Shown: in pieces, positions 33,120-41,951 of the stretch
Numbering within the stretch: position 1 is the stretch's first letter
How the letters are laid out: each line of letters opens with the position of its first letter
NCBI RefSeq assembly: GCF_023715145.1
Contig: NZ_JAMBNP010000013.1
Span: 124,001-188,000, forward strand
Source of the DNA: Paenibacillus glycanilyticus
GTDB lineage: Bacteria > Bacillota > Bacilli > Paenibacillales > Paenibacillaceae
Length of the DNA stretch: 64,000 bases
Reading direction: 5' to 3'
Notes under the pieces: generated by a model
What the model was told of the DNA's origin: nothing
The model's input: only the letters and a program-made list of their open reading frames with translations
Databases searched by the model: none
Program-made: the position numbers and the translations under genes

Positions 33120-33369
33120 TTAGTGGCATGAATCTGCCGCTCTGCCGTCTTTAAGGTCCCCCAGGGACCTTAAACGCTCAGCTAGCTCACTCTTTCCGGC
33201 TCTTAAGGTCCCTCAGGGCCCTTATCTCTGTTATTCGTCCCTATTTCAGCGCACGAAGCCAACTCTTTTCCGTGTTTAAGGTCCCCCAGGGACCTTAAAC
33301 ACCCAGCTAGTTCCCTCTTTCCCGCTCTTAAGGTCCCTCAGGGCCCTTATCTCTTTTATTTCAACGCAA
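33120..33369. repeat. two tandem 125-bp repeats carrying four palindromes
   Basis: Two diverged copies of a 125-bp unit. Each holds a palindrome TTAAGGTCCCCCAGGGACC (33150-33174 and 33275-33299, both completed by TTAAA) and a related one, TTAAGGTCCCTCAGGGCCC (33203-33225 and 33328-33350). The palindromes are nearly invariant while the sequence between them has drifted. They fill the gap between the lipoprotein and transglutaminase genes, both on the minus strand, and resemble REP-type extragenic elements. Confidence 0.9.
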
Positions 33370-33405
33370 AAAAAGCCCGTCTCCGAATGGAAACGGTGAC
33401 GGGCT
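33368..33405 (-). terminator. terminator of the transglutaminase operon
   Basis: AGCCCGTC and GACGGGCT form a stem followed by TTTTTTT on the minus strand, starting about 10 bases after the stop of the gene at 33416-35893. Confidence 0.88.
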
Positions 33406-33415
33406 GGTGTTAGAG

Positions 33416-35893
33416 CTATTCGGCAGCTTGAACGGCTGCCGCCGGGACAGCTTTGCCGGGCTTGCCAAGCAGCGTATGCATCGCGGCGGCAAGCTCCTCC
33501 GGAGGCGGGGCGGTCCAGTCGGCCCGCTGCCCGAACCTTGCGGCATCGTCCCAGGCGATGAACCGCTTGAGCGCTTCGGCGCGCGCGCCGGGCATGGACG
33601 CCGATACGGCGTCCGCGTACTCGCGCGCGGTATGATGCGGCGGCCGCGCCATCATGCGGCGGCCGAGCAGGCTCCACGCCGCGGCGGATACCGCGGCGAA
33701 CTGCTCTTGCACGGCGGCGGCGCGGCCAGCAGCGTACGCCATGCCGTACCGGCGCAGCGAGAGCGCGAGGCGAAGCCGCCTGCGCTGCGCCGCTGCCGCG
33801 GCAGCGGCCGCGAGCAAGAGCGCGGCCGCGCCTGCGGCGGCCAGCGCGGCGGGCGAAGCCGCCGCCGCGCCATTGGCGGCGCTCTGCGCCGCCTGCGCGA
33901 GGGCATCCGCCCCTCGCGCCACGCCCGAGGCGGCGCGTTCCACTGCCGCCTCAAACCGCGCCAGCATGCCGTCCGTTCCGGCGACGGCATGATCTGGCGC
34001 CCCCGCATCATCGGCGGCTCCGCCCGCCGATGCCGCTCCTCCGGACGCCGATGACCCGGCGTCCGCCTCCGCTGGACCCATTCCGCCGGCAAAGCCCGGC
34101 GTCGGGTCAAACGGCACCCAGCCAGCGCCGGGGAAGTACACCTCTACCCAAGCGTGCGCATCCTTCGCGCGCACGTTGTAGAGGGTCCCGGTCGAGCTGG
34201 CCACATCCCCGCCCGCCGCCGTTGATACCGGCGTACCGGATACGAACCCTTTCACCCAGCGCGCCGGAATCCCTTCCTCGCGGAGCAGAATCACCATCGC
34301 GCTTGAGAAATGCACGCAATAACCGCGCTGCTGCTCAAACAGGAAGTCGTCGACAAAGTCGGCTCCCTTCGGAGGAACGGCGCTGTCCAGCGAATAGGCA
34401 TAGCTGTTCTTCAAATATTGCTCGACCGCTTTCACCCGGTCATAACGGCTGGTCAGGCCCGCTCCGGCTATCTCGTCGGCCAGCGCCTTCACGCGGCCCG
34501 GCAAGGAATCCGGCAGCTGCAGATACTCCGAGAGATCCGGCTCATCGGCTTTCGGATTCAGCGCGGCGGTCTCCCCGGCGGAAGACGAACTGTCCGTGCT
34601 GCGAAGTGCCGCGTCATCGGTTACGGGAAGAAGGCTTTCCACCGTATACCGCTCGACCTTCGCTTCCTTATCCGCCGCATACAGCGCTTCAGCCAGTTCA
34701 TCCTCGACATACGTGCTTAATTGCCGGTTCGGGTCAACGGCGGACAAGCTGACTACGCGTCCGGCGCTCCCCGCAAAAAACAACGGCAGCCCCGGCGAAC
34801 CCGAAGGCTCGGTCATCACGACGGTCTGCTTAATCGTCCGGCTGTCCGCTGACGTGCTGACCGTAATCTCAGGCAGCTTATCTCCGTACTCCACCGGATG
34901 CAGCACCTTGCCGCTCCAGCTGCTGCTCCAGCCGCGGCCGTCATAGACCGATTTGGATTCGCCCCGCCAATAGGTCTGCACAGGAGAAAAGCCGCTGAAT
35001 ACAACGGTATCATCCTGCTTAATTGAAGCCCCAAGCTCGCGGTCATCCAAGCCGTAGCCGGTAACGGCACGCCCTTGCCCCGCTGCGCCGACGGCCGCCT
35101 GCATAGCGGCGGAATAATCCGCTTTGCCAAGCTCCGCCATCGCCTGCTCCAGCCGGTTCGCCGCGTTCACCGTCCACTCCGAAGGCTCGGTCTGCCTAGG
35201 TTGGCCGCTGGAGATCAGCATGCCGATGCCAACGCATAGCAGCACGAGAAACTCGCCCGCAGCCACCCATTTCGGATTTAACTGGCGGTCATATTCGCTG
35301 GTGCCGCCATGCAGGCGCTTTACTCTTGCAATCGTCACGACCGCCCCAAGCAGCAGACCCTCCGCCGAAGTTCGAAGCAGTCCGTCAAACACGTCCATCC
35401 CGACCCAGGTATGAAGAATCAGCAGATAGGAAGCCGTAACGGCCGTCAAGCCCAACGCCATCTGCCTGATCCATACAAGCGCCTGCAGCGCGGGGGCGAG
35501 CATCACCCAGCCTACGAACAGCAGCAGCGTCCGCAGCTCGTTTGTCATGGTCCACATGCCGTAAGCAAACAGCTCTTTGATATCTCCGGCAAGCATGCCG
35601 GGATAGTTCGCCAGCCATTGCACGGCATTCTCGTCGTCGCCTTTAAATAGAAGCATAAGGGTCATGACGCATAATACGCTGTTCATGAGAAGCGACATAT
35701 ACCAGGCCGGGCGGAAGAGCCCCGTAATCATCACGCAGCCAACAACGGTCATCAGCGGACCAATCTGATAGATATCCGCCCATTCCCCGTAATGCAGCCA
35801 CGGCAGCATCCATTCCGCCAATAAGCCAAAGAGCAGTACTGTCGTCAGCAGGCGGAAGCCAAGCGATCCGTTCTCTTGCCTTGCTTCACGCAT
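33416..35893 (-). CDS. membrane transglutaminase-like protein (TgpA/YebA type)
   Basis: 825-residue membrane protein. The N-terminal third has about six to eight membrane helices (TgpA-type DUF3488 region). A transglutaminase-like domain follows outside the membrane, with the Cys-His-Asp triad predicted at Cys526 (RGYCVHFSS), His580 (DAHAWVEVY) and the Asp of FDPTPGF. After an extremely Ala-rich segment (about 600-735) comes another membrane helix and a short cytoplasmic DUF4129-like tail. Its start overlaps the DUF58 gene by eight bases. With DUF58 and MoxR it forms a conserved three-gene unit near guaA (yeaC-yeaD-yebA in B. subtilis), thought to act in cell-envelope processes. The exact reaction is unknown. 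Confidence 0.88.
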   Translation of the reverse strand: MREARQENGSLGFRLLTTVLLFGLLAEWMLPWLHYGEWADIYQIGPLMTVVGCVMITGLFRPAWYMSLLMNSVLCVMTLMLLFKGDDENAVQWLANYPGMLAGDIKELFAYGMWTMTNELRTLLLFVGWVMLAPALQALVWIRQMALGLTAVTASYLLILHTWVGMDVFDGLLRTSAEGLLLGAVVTIARVKRLHGGTSEYDRQLNPKWVAAGEFLVLLCVGIGMLISSGQPRQTEPSEWTVNAANRLEQAMAELGKADYSAAMQAAVGAAGQGRAVTGYGLDDRELGASIKQDDTVVFSGFSPVQTYWRGESKSVYDGRGWSSSWSGKVLHPVEYGDKLPEITVSTSADSRTIKQTVVMTEPSGSPGLPLFFAGSAGRVVSLSAVDPNRQLSTYVEDELAEALYAADKEAKVERYTVESLLPVTDDAALRSTDSSSSAGETAALNPKADEPDLSEYLQLPDSLPGRVKALADEIAGAGLTSRYDRVKAVEQYLKNSYAYSLDSAVPPKGADFVDDFLFEQQRGYCVHFSSAMVILLREEGIPARWVKGFVSGTPVSTAAGGDVASSTGTLYNVRAKDAHAWVEVYFPGAGWVPFDPTPGFAGGMGPAEADAGSSASGGAASAGGAADDAGAPDHAVAGTDGMLARFEAAVERAASGVARGADALAQAAQSAANGAAAASPAALAAAGAAALLLAAAAAAAAQRRRLRLALSLRRYGMAYAAGRAAAVQEQFAAVSAAAWSLLGRRMMARPPHHTAREYADAVSASMPGARAEALKRFIAWDDAARFGQRADWTAPPPEELAAAMHTLLGKPGKAVPAAAVQAAE

Positions 35894-37346
35894 GCCGTCC
35901 GCCTCCTTCCGCCGTTTGCGGCTGACGGTTCATCCGTTCCGGATAAGCCAGCCAGTTCACCAGCAAGCCCGCCTGCTCCAGCAGCCGCTGCTGTTCCCGC
36001 ATCGCATACGTAAGGACAGACTGCTTCGTCACGACATGCAGCTCAATCCGGCAGCTATGATCGGCAGCGTAGCCCGCCAGCTGGATCCAGCTTTGGCCGC
36101 GTTTCCAGTCTGCCGTATAGACATGGACAATTCCGCCCGGCTTCAAGCCGCCTAGCTCGGTCCGAAGACTGTCGACGGAAACGGCGGACTTCGCAAGCCT
36201 CAGCCTCGCAAGACGCTCCAGCAAAGCTTTCTCCTGCTGGCCCGTCACACCGCCCCGCTTCTTCTCTCCCTTGCGGAAGGATGCTTTTTTATCCGGCTTC
36301 GCCTCTTCTGCTCCCGCAATAAGACGGATCTCGCAGCCCTCCGCTGCCGCCCGTTCAATGCCTCTTGCCATCCACGCAAGAGAAGCATCGAATAACCGGC
36401 CGTCATGGCTATAAGCGGCCGAGAACGTGTCGGCAATCATCATGATTACCGCCGGCTGCTCAACCATATGCTGCTTCGTGAACATGCCCCGCCCTTTGGC
36501 CGCGGCACGCCAATTGATATGCCGCATCGAATCGCCCTCGCGGTAAGGCCTGCTGTCAGGTCCAATGCCAGCCTGCTGCAGCAGCCTGTCTGCCGTGGTC
36601 TCGCTGATCTCCCCGCTGTCGCTTATATAAGCCGCCGAGGAATCGCCGGATATCTGCTCCGCAACCGCTCCATGCAATCGTTCCGCGCGTCTCCCCAGCT
36701 CTTCCGGAAGCGCCGGTACGGCGATAAGGGTACCCGGACATTCCAGCCTTCGGTGAATAGCCGTAAGACCCAGCCAATCCCCAACCGTCACCGTCACCTG
36801 GCCGAATTGATGCTCCCCGCGCCTTACCGCAAGGACCGAATAGCTGATCTCGATTTCTTTCCGAAGCAAAGGCATCACGATATACCGGTAGTCCAATCGG
36901 GGCTTTCCGGCCGCACTCGCGTTGGTCATTCCGTCATGGACGGCCAGCCAGACAAAAGGGACAGCTGAAGTGCGCTTCAACGTCAGCTTTACGGCAGCCT
37001 CTCCGCCGTCCTTGATGTTTGGATCGGGTATGACCCGGCCGACCGATAGCCCTATAGCCGAGATCAACGGCAACGCAACGGATAAAATCGGCAGCAGGCT
37101 GAGCACGATCAGCATAAAGGTCTCCACCGCTCCGCCGCGGGTCAGAAAACCTACCAGACTAAAGGACCAGCCACCTGTAATAATGAGCCACGCCCCCCAC
37201 CGGGTACGGTAAAAGAACATTTGTTCCGGCGCTGCCTCCGTTTGTTCGGCATCCCCAGCCTTACTCCCGTCAGCAAGTGAGCCCTGCACCACTTGGTGGC
37301 TTGTAGCCGATGCCGTCGCATTCGCGGTCTTCTGCTGCGCTTTCAT
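35886..37346 (-). CDS. DUF58-domain protein (YeaD-like)
   Basis: 486-residue protein with two membrane helices near residues 53-95 followed by a cytoplasmic region containing the DUF58 signature RPYREGDSMRHINWRAAAK. DUF58 resembles a von Willebrand A fold and is nearly always encoded with a MoxR ATPase, which is the case here. The start overlaps the MoxR stop by four bases and its end overlaps the transglutaminase start, so all three are translationally coupled. It may act as an adaptor or client of the MoxR ATPase. Confidence 0.88.
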   Translation of the reverse strand: MKAQQKTANATASATSHQVVQGSLADGSKAGDAEQTEAAPEQMFFYRTRWGAWLIITGGWSFSLVGFLTRGGAVETFMLIVLSLLPILSVALPLISAIGLSVGRVIPDPNIKDGGEAAVKLTLKRTSAVPFVWLAVHDGMTNASAAGKPRLDYRYIVMPLLRKEIEISYSVLAVRRGEHQFGQVTVTVGDWLGLTAIHRRLECPGTLIAVPALPEELGRRAERLHGAVAEQISGDSSAAYISDSGEISETTADRLLQQAGIGPDSRPYREGDSMRHINWRAAAKGRGMFTKQHMVEQPAVIMMIADTFSAAYSHDGRLFDASLAWMARGIERAAAEGCEIRLIAGAEEAKPDKKASFRKGEKKRGGVTGQQEKALLERLARLRLAKSAVSVDSLRTELGGLKPGGIVHVYTADWKRGQSWIQLAGYAADHSCRIELHVVTKQSVLTYAMREQQRLLEQAGLLVNWLAYPERMNRQPQTAEGGGRHA

Positions 37347-38362
37347 CTCTGCCTCCCGGCTTGACCAGGCGCAATCGACGCAGGAAGAGGCGTGCTTCTC
37401 ATAATCCGGTTCAACGCCTCCGCTGCTTGCCTGCCTCCGGCGCTTACTCCGTTCAGCCGGTGAGCAAGCACGGCCTCTCCCGTAGCGAAGAGGTCATCCG
37501 GCAGCACGTAGCGCCTGCCTTCCACATAAGCTCTGGCCTGCGAGGCGCGCAGCCAGTCGCGTCCCGCGCGCGGGCTTAATCCAAGCTCCAGCTCAGGTGC
37601 GCGTCTTGTCGCGTCCGTCACCTTCGCCATATATTCCAATAATCCGGGATGAACATGCGCCTGCCTTACCTCGCGCTGCATCCGCACCCATTCCTCCAGC
37701 ATCAGCACCGGGCGCAGCTGCTGAGGCTCGGGCCGGGAGTCGGAAGCATACTGCTCCAGCATCCTGGCTTCATTCTCCATAGACGGATAACCGATGGACA
37801 GCCGCATCATGAACCGGTCCAGCTGCGCTTCCGGCAGCGTATTGGTTCCTTCATAGCTTAATGGATTTTGCGTTGCGATCAGCACAAACGGCTCCGGCAG
37901 CCTGCGGGTCTCCCCTTCCACGCTGATTCTCCGCTCCTCCATTGCCTCAAGCAGCGCGGACTGCGTACGCGGGGAAGTACGGTTGATCTCATCGGCGAGG
38001 ACGATATTGGCCATAATGGGCCCCGGCCGGTAGACAAGCTCGCCAATGCGGGAATCCCAGACCGCTCCGCCTATCACATCGCCGGGCAGCATATCCGAGG
38101 TGAACTGGATTCGCTTGAACTCTCCGCCGAGAACGCGGGCAAAAGCGCCGGCCAGCATCGTTTTCCCCACGCCGGGCACGTCCTCCAGCAGCACATGACC
38201 GCCCGCAAGCATGGCCGTCAGCAGCTGGGTGACCGTCTCTCTTTTTCCTAGCAATACATGATCTACTCTATGAATAAGCCGTTGCAGCAGCACTTGCGGC
38301 GACTCGGGCCAAGGCTGCGCTTCCTGTCTCCCCGATGATCCTTCGAACTTGGGCACTATCAT
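37343..38362 (-). CDS. MoxR-family AAA+ ATPase (YeaC-like)
   Basis: ATPase of the MoxR branch of AAA+ proteins, about 339 residues. Walker A EDVPGVGKTML, Walker B LADEINRTSPRTQSALLEAM, sensor 1 ATQNP and the C-terminal lid with SPRAGRDWLRAS are all present. Such ATPases remodel or activate partner proteins, usually those with von Willebrand A-like domains. I prefer the ATG at 38362; a GTG at 38371 lies only three bases from the AGGAGG box, too close for efficient initiation. It heads the MoxR-DUF58-transglutaminase operon. Confidence 0.9.
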   Translation of the reverse strand: MIVPKFEGSSGRQEAQPWPESPQVLLQRLIHRVDHVLLGKRETVTQLLTAMLAGGHVLLEDVPGVGKTMLAGAFARVLGGEFKRIQFTSDMLPGDVIGGAVWDSRIGELVYRPGPIMANIVLADEINRTSPRTQSALLEAMEERRISVEGETRRLPEPFVLIATQNPLSYEGTNTLPEAQLDRFMMRLSIGYPSMENEARMLEQYASDSRPEPQQLRPVLMLEEWVRMQREVRQAHVHPGLLEYMAKVTDATRRAPELELGLSPRAGRDWLRASQARAYVEGRRYVLPDDLFATGEAVLAHRLNGVSAGGRQAAEALNRIMRSTPLPASIAPGQAGRQR

Positions 38363-38435
38363 CTCTTCCACCGACCTCCTGAAAAATAGCTTCTCTATCT
38401 TTCAGTATCGCCATGCCCCGTTCTATTTAGACCTG

Positions 38436-39728
38436 CTAGATTGCGGAAGGCTCTGCCCAAATCTCCCTTCTATCCGCCGTTACGGCGATTCTATTAATGA
38501 CAATATGGAATTTCTGAAGCGTCTCCCGCAACGGGACCATAATACGGCTTGGCAATGATTTCCCGCTGCCTCCTGCCTCGGAGGCCGTCCAGCTTACGCT
38601 TTGATTATTGACCACCGCTTCAACGATGCCGTTCGTCATGTCCAGGCGAATAATCCCTTGCAGCCCAATAGCCAGTTGGCGCAAGGGCACGGCAATCGTG
38701 CCGCTTTGCATGCTGTACTCCTGCGGTGCAAATTGGAGCTCACGCTCGCCCGCATGGACAAGCAGGCTTTGCGTGTTTGGAGCAGCCGGCTTGGCTCTTG
38801 TCTTTGCCGTATACTGAACAAGGGTCAACGTCTCGGCCGCCGTCACCTTCGCGCGCTTCCATTTCAACGTAGCCGCGAGCCGGAACTGGATAGGCTTGAC
38901 CTGATCGGTCAAGACGGAGAACTGATAGCCTTTCTTTTTGAAAAAAGCGATCACTTCCGGCAAAGCCTTCACCGACTCCCCGTGAATCGAGCTGTCATGC
39001 ATCAGCACGACCACTTTGCCCGATAACCTGGAGCCCTCTACGGCGCTTATGATTTCTTTCTCCGGGACGCCCACCCGCTTCGAATCGCCGCTGTCCACAT
39101 TCCAGTCGTTCACGATATAACCGGCCTTGGCAAGAGCGTCGAAATAACCCTGATCAAAGTTGCCAAACGTCCCTCCCGGCGCGCGGAGCAGATTCGTCCT
39201 CACACCCGTCGCTTTAAAGATGGCGTCATCGGTGTCCATCACCTGCTTCGCGAACACGGCGAAATCGCCGTACAGCTCCCCGTACACATGATTATACGTA
39301 TGATTGCCGATCGCATGCCCTTCCTGCAAGACTTGCCTGGCTATGCCCGGATACTGCTTCACTTCCTTGCCCAGCATGAAAAAGGTTCCCTTCACCTCTT
39401 CCCGCTTCAGGATGGCCAGAACCTCCTTGGTGAGCTCGCTTGGCCCGTCGTCAAACGTCAAGTAGACCGTTGGCTTGGCAGCGGCCTTTGCTTCTTCCGC
39501 GCTATAGTCGACCAGCTGATCCGCCAGAATCAAGCTGCCCGCGCCCTCTTCAGACTGAACGGCTTGTCCAGGAGCTACGCGCTCTGCGGCGGTTGCCACC
39601 TCGCTTGCCAGCCCCGCGTATGCCGCATCGAGAGCGACCTCTCCCTGACGTTCCGTTACAGGACCGGCTCCCAGAAGCCCAAACCAAATCACAACCAAAC
39701 ATAACGCGGTCTGCATGAGCAAGCGCAT
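38436..39728 (-). CDS. exported polysaccharide deacetylase with C-terminal stalk-like domain
   Basis: 430-residue protein. An N-terminal signal or anchor helix (about residues 3-23) and a spacer precede a NodB domain (about 84-280) with the motifs YLTFDDGPSE, GNHTYNHVY, RAPGGTFGN and LMHDSSIHG, so the CE4 active site is complete. The C-terminal 150 residues resemble the copper amine oxidase N-terminal type of domain common in Paenibacillus surface proteins (PLRQLAIGLQG and MVPLRETLQKF). It probably deacetylates peptidoglycan or a wall glycan. The ATG at 39728 has GAAGGGTGG 8 bases upstream; a GTG four codons earlier is the alternative. It stands between the bcp and MoxR transcription units. 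Confidence 0.88.
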   Translation of the reverse strand: MRLLMQTALCLVVIWFGLLGAGPVTERQGEVALDAAYAGLASEVATAAERVAPGQAVQSEEGAGSLILADQLVDYSAEEAKAAAKPTVYLTFDDGPSELTKEVLAILKREEVKGTFFMLGKEVKQYPGIARQVLQEGHAIGNHTYNHVYGELYGDFAVFAKQVMDTDDAIFKATGVRTNLLRAPGGTFGNFDQGYFDALAKAGYIVNDWNVDSGDSKRVGVPEKEIISAVEGSRLSGKVVVLMHDSSIHGESVKALPEVIAFFKKKGYQFSVLTDQVKPIQFRLAATLKWKRAKVTAAETLTLVQYTAKTRAKPAAPNTQSLLVHAGERELQFAPQEYSMQSGTIAVPLRQLAIGLQGIIRLDMTNGIVEAVVNNQSVSWTASEAGGSGKSLPSRIMVPLRETLQKFHIVINRIAVTADRREIWAEPSAI

Positions 39729-39814
39729 CAATTCTGCCACCCTTCTCTACTCTCGTAATCAATCTAATAGAGTATATGAGCGGCAAATCTAGCAAATGAC
39801 CGAAATTGCGCAAC

Positions 39815-39842
39815 AAAAAAGCGGACCCCCGACGGGCCCGCC
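39815..39842 (-). terminator. terminator of bcp
   Basis: GC-rich stem (GGCGGGCCC with GGGTCCGC, imperfect) followed by TTTTTTG on the minus strand, starting about 10 bases after the bcp stop. Confidence 0.75.
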
Positions 39843-39852
39843 TTCCAATCCT

Positions 39853-40320
39853 TTAAAGCTTTGCAGCCTCGTCCGCAACCTGCTGGATATGACCTTTAAT
39901 CTTTACGCCGCGCCATTCGCGGACCAGCTTGCCTTTCTCGTCGATGAGAAAGGTCGAGCGGACAACGCCCATGTACTCGCGGCCATACAGCTTTTTCATC
40001 TGCCATACGCCGTACTTCTCGCATACCTTATGCTTCTCGTCCGACAGGAGCAGAAACGGCAGGCTTTGCTTCGCGATAAACTTCTCATGCGAGGGAACCG
40101 GATCCGGGCTGATGCCAAGCACCACCGTATTGCTGCCTGCCATCGCCGGATAGGCATCCCGGAAATCGCAGGCCTGCTGGGTACAGGTCGGCGTATTGTC
40201 CTTCGGGTAGAAATAAATAACGACCTTTTTCCCGCGGTAATCGCTCAGCTTCACGGTCTCGCCGTTTGAGGCCGGCAGCTTGAAGTCCGGCGCCTTCTTG
40301 CCTATCTCTAATGCACTCAT
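39853..40320 (-). CDS. bcp: thioredoxin-dependent peroxiredoxin, Bcp/PrxQ type
   Basis: 155-residue peroxiredoxin that reduces hydrogen peroxide and organic hydroperoxides in the cytoplasm at the expense of thioredoxin. The active-site segment DNTPTCTQQACDFRD gives the peroxidatic Cys46 and the resolving Cys51 five residues later, as in the atypical 2-Cys PrxQ group. Length is standard. GGAGG precedes the ATG. In B. subtilis the equivalent gene lies next to gsaB, and a hemL/gsaB gene is found about 4.5 kb away here, with exporter and LCP genes in between. Confidence 0.95.
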   Translation of the reverse strand: MSALEIGKKAPDFKLPASNGETVKLSDYRGKKVVIYFYPKDNTPTCTQQACDFRDAYPAMAGSNTVVLGISPDPVPSHEKFIAKQSLPFLLLSDEKHKVCEKYGVWQMKKLYGREYMGVVRSTFLIDEKGKLVREWRGVKIKGHIQQVADEAAKL

Positions 40321-40358
40321 CCTATATAACCTCCAATGCCTTCCTTAACCTGCACATC

Positions 40359-41150
40359 CTAAGAGCCCGCGCCGCGGTACCGCTTAACGCCGTAATTCCA
40401 TACGGCCAGCCCAAGCGAGAACACGATAATGCCCATCACCGGCGTAAACCAGGCCAGCTGGGACAAATCATCCGCCTTTTTCTCCAGGAAGTAGGATGCC
40501 GGAATAACGCCAACGAAGGCAAACGGCAGCAGCCAGGTCAGGACGAAACGAATCGTTTTATTATAAATGTTGACCGGATAACGGCCATAGTTCTGAACGT
40601 TATAAATTAGCGGCACGATCCCCGTCGGCGCGTCCGAGAAGAACGAGATGGCCGACAGCGCCGTATAAATGCCCGCATACACAAGCACGGCGCCAAGCAC
40701 GAACAGGAGCATGATCAGCACGTAATACCAATGGAAGGCCAGTCCAAGATCATTCCAGCAGACCGCCATAATGATGGCCCCAACTACGGAGCCGATCAGG
40801 GACGGCGGATCCACGTTCTCGAGCAGCACCTGGAAAAGGTTATGAGCCGGACGCGTCAGGATGCGGTCCATCTCGCCTTTTACGATATAACGCTCACTGA
40901 AGTTCCACATCCCGAAGAAGGTGGAGAAGATCCCGTACGGGATCATGAAGAAGCCATACACGAAGACCACTTCCGACTCCGTCCAGCCGCCAAGCGACGG
41001 CGTATGCTGGAACACGACCAGGATGAAGATCAGGTTCATCCCCTGAAACATCATGTCCGACAGCACCTCGACCCAGAAGTCGGCACGGTACGTCAGACGC
41101 GTTTTGGCGTAGTTTTTAATGTACTCCCAGAATAATACGGCATACAACAT
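40359..41150 (-). CDS. ABC-2 type exporter permease (DUF990 group), subunit 1
   Basis: 263-residue membrane protein with six predicted helices and the segment ERYIVKGEMDRILTRP, which is typical of the ABC2_membrane_6/DUF990 family. Such permeases pair with a second one and an ATPase to export an unknown compound. GGAGG precedes the ATG; the gene begins six bases after the stop of its partner. It is the last gene of a three-gene operon, ATPase-permease-permease. Confidence 0.88.
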   Translation of the reverse strand: MLYAVLFWEYIKNYAKTRLTYRADFWVEVLSDMMFQGMNLIFILVVFQHTPSLGGWTESEVVFVYGFFMIPYGIFSTFFGMWNFSERYIVKGEMDRILTRPAHNLFQVLLENVDPPSLIGSVVGAIIMAVCWNDLGLAFHWYYVLIMLLFVLGAVLVYAGIYTALSAISFFSDAPTGIVPLIYNVQNYGRYPVNIYNKTIRFVLTWLLPFAFVGVIPASYFLEKKADDLSQLAWFTPVMGIIVFSLGLAVWNYGVKRYRGAGS

Positions 41151-41156
41151 ATCGAA

Positions 41157-41951
41157 TTAACCTCCTTGCACGAACAGCCGCTTGCGGGCCGCACGCCAAG
41201 TAAACATGATGGGCACAAGCAAAATAAAGAACCATAACGCCTGCAGCCCGAGAACTCCCCAAGCCTCGCTCATCGGCGTACGCCCCGTGAATACGGCGCT
41301 TGGCAGATACGTGATGGCCTGGAAGGGCAGCCATTCCATCGTGCTCTTCAGCCAGCCCGGGAAGAAAGCAATCGGAATGAGGACGCCGGAGAACAGGTCA
41401 ACCAGCACCCGCTTCATGCGCATCATCCCTTCGTTATTTTCCACGAAGAAAGCGGCGAGACCAGTCAGAATATTAAGCTGCGAATTAATAAACAAGCTGA
41501 ACATCAGCATGATGAAATAAATAATCCAAACGGACGGATCCTTGGGAAGCTTCACCGGGAACAGCAGGCAGACGATGAAGAGCCCCGGTCCCATAAACAG
41601 GATAAGGCGGAACAGCCCTTCGCCAAGACCCTGCATCATTTTCACGAACAAATACGAGTACGGGCGGATCAGCTGCATCGCTATGCTTCCGTCCCGGATG
41701 TCGTTCGCAATTTCGCGATCCAGGTTATTGAAGTAAAACGCGCGCGCCATCCAGGACACCGCAATGTACGTGGTCATCTGGGCAAGCGTAAAGCCCTGGA
41801 GGGTCTCCGCTGAGCCGAAGATCGCCTTCCACAGGAAATAGTAAGCGCCAATATTAATCGCATAAATAACAATACCGCTGTAATAATTAACGCGGTAAGC
41901 AAGCATCGTCAGAAACCGGATTCGGATAAAATCGAGATAAGCGCTCATCAT
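41157..41951 (-). CDS. ABC-2 type exporter permease (DUF990 group), subunit 2
   Basis: 264-residue permease with six predicted helices, homologous in layout to its neighbour. The loop DREIANDIRDGSIAMQLIRP corresponds to the ERYIVKGEMDRIL region of subunit 1. Its start overlaps the ATPase stop by four bases, so it is translationally coupled. It would form a heterodimeric channel with the product of 40359-41150. Confidence 0.88.
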   Translation of the reverse strand: MMSAYLDFIRIRFLTMLAYRVNYYSGIVIYAINIGAYYFLWKAIFGSAETLQGFTLAQMTTYIAVSWMARAFYFNNLDREIANDIRDGSIAMQLIRPYSYLFVKMMQGLGEGLFRLILFMGPGLFIVCLLFPVKLPKDPSVWIIYFIMLMFSLFINSQLNILTGLAAFFVENNEGMMRMKRVLVDLFSGVLIPIAFFPGWLKSTMEWLPFQAITYLPSAVFTGRTPMSEAWGVLGLQALWFFILLVPIMFTWRAARKRLFVQGG

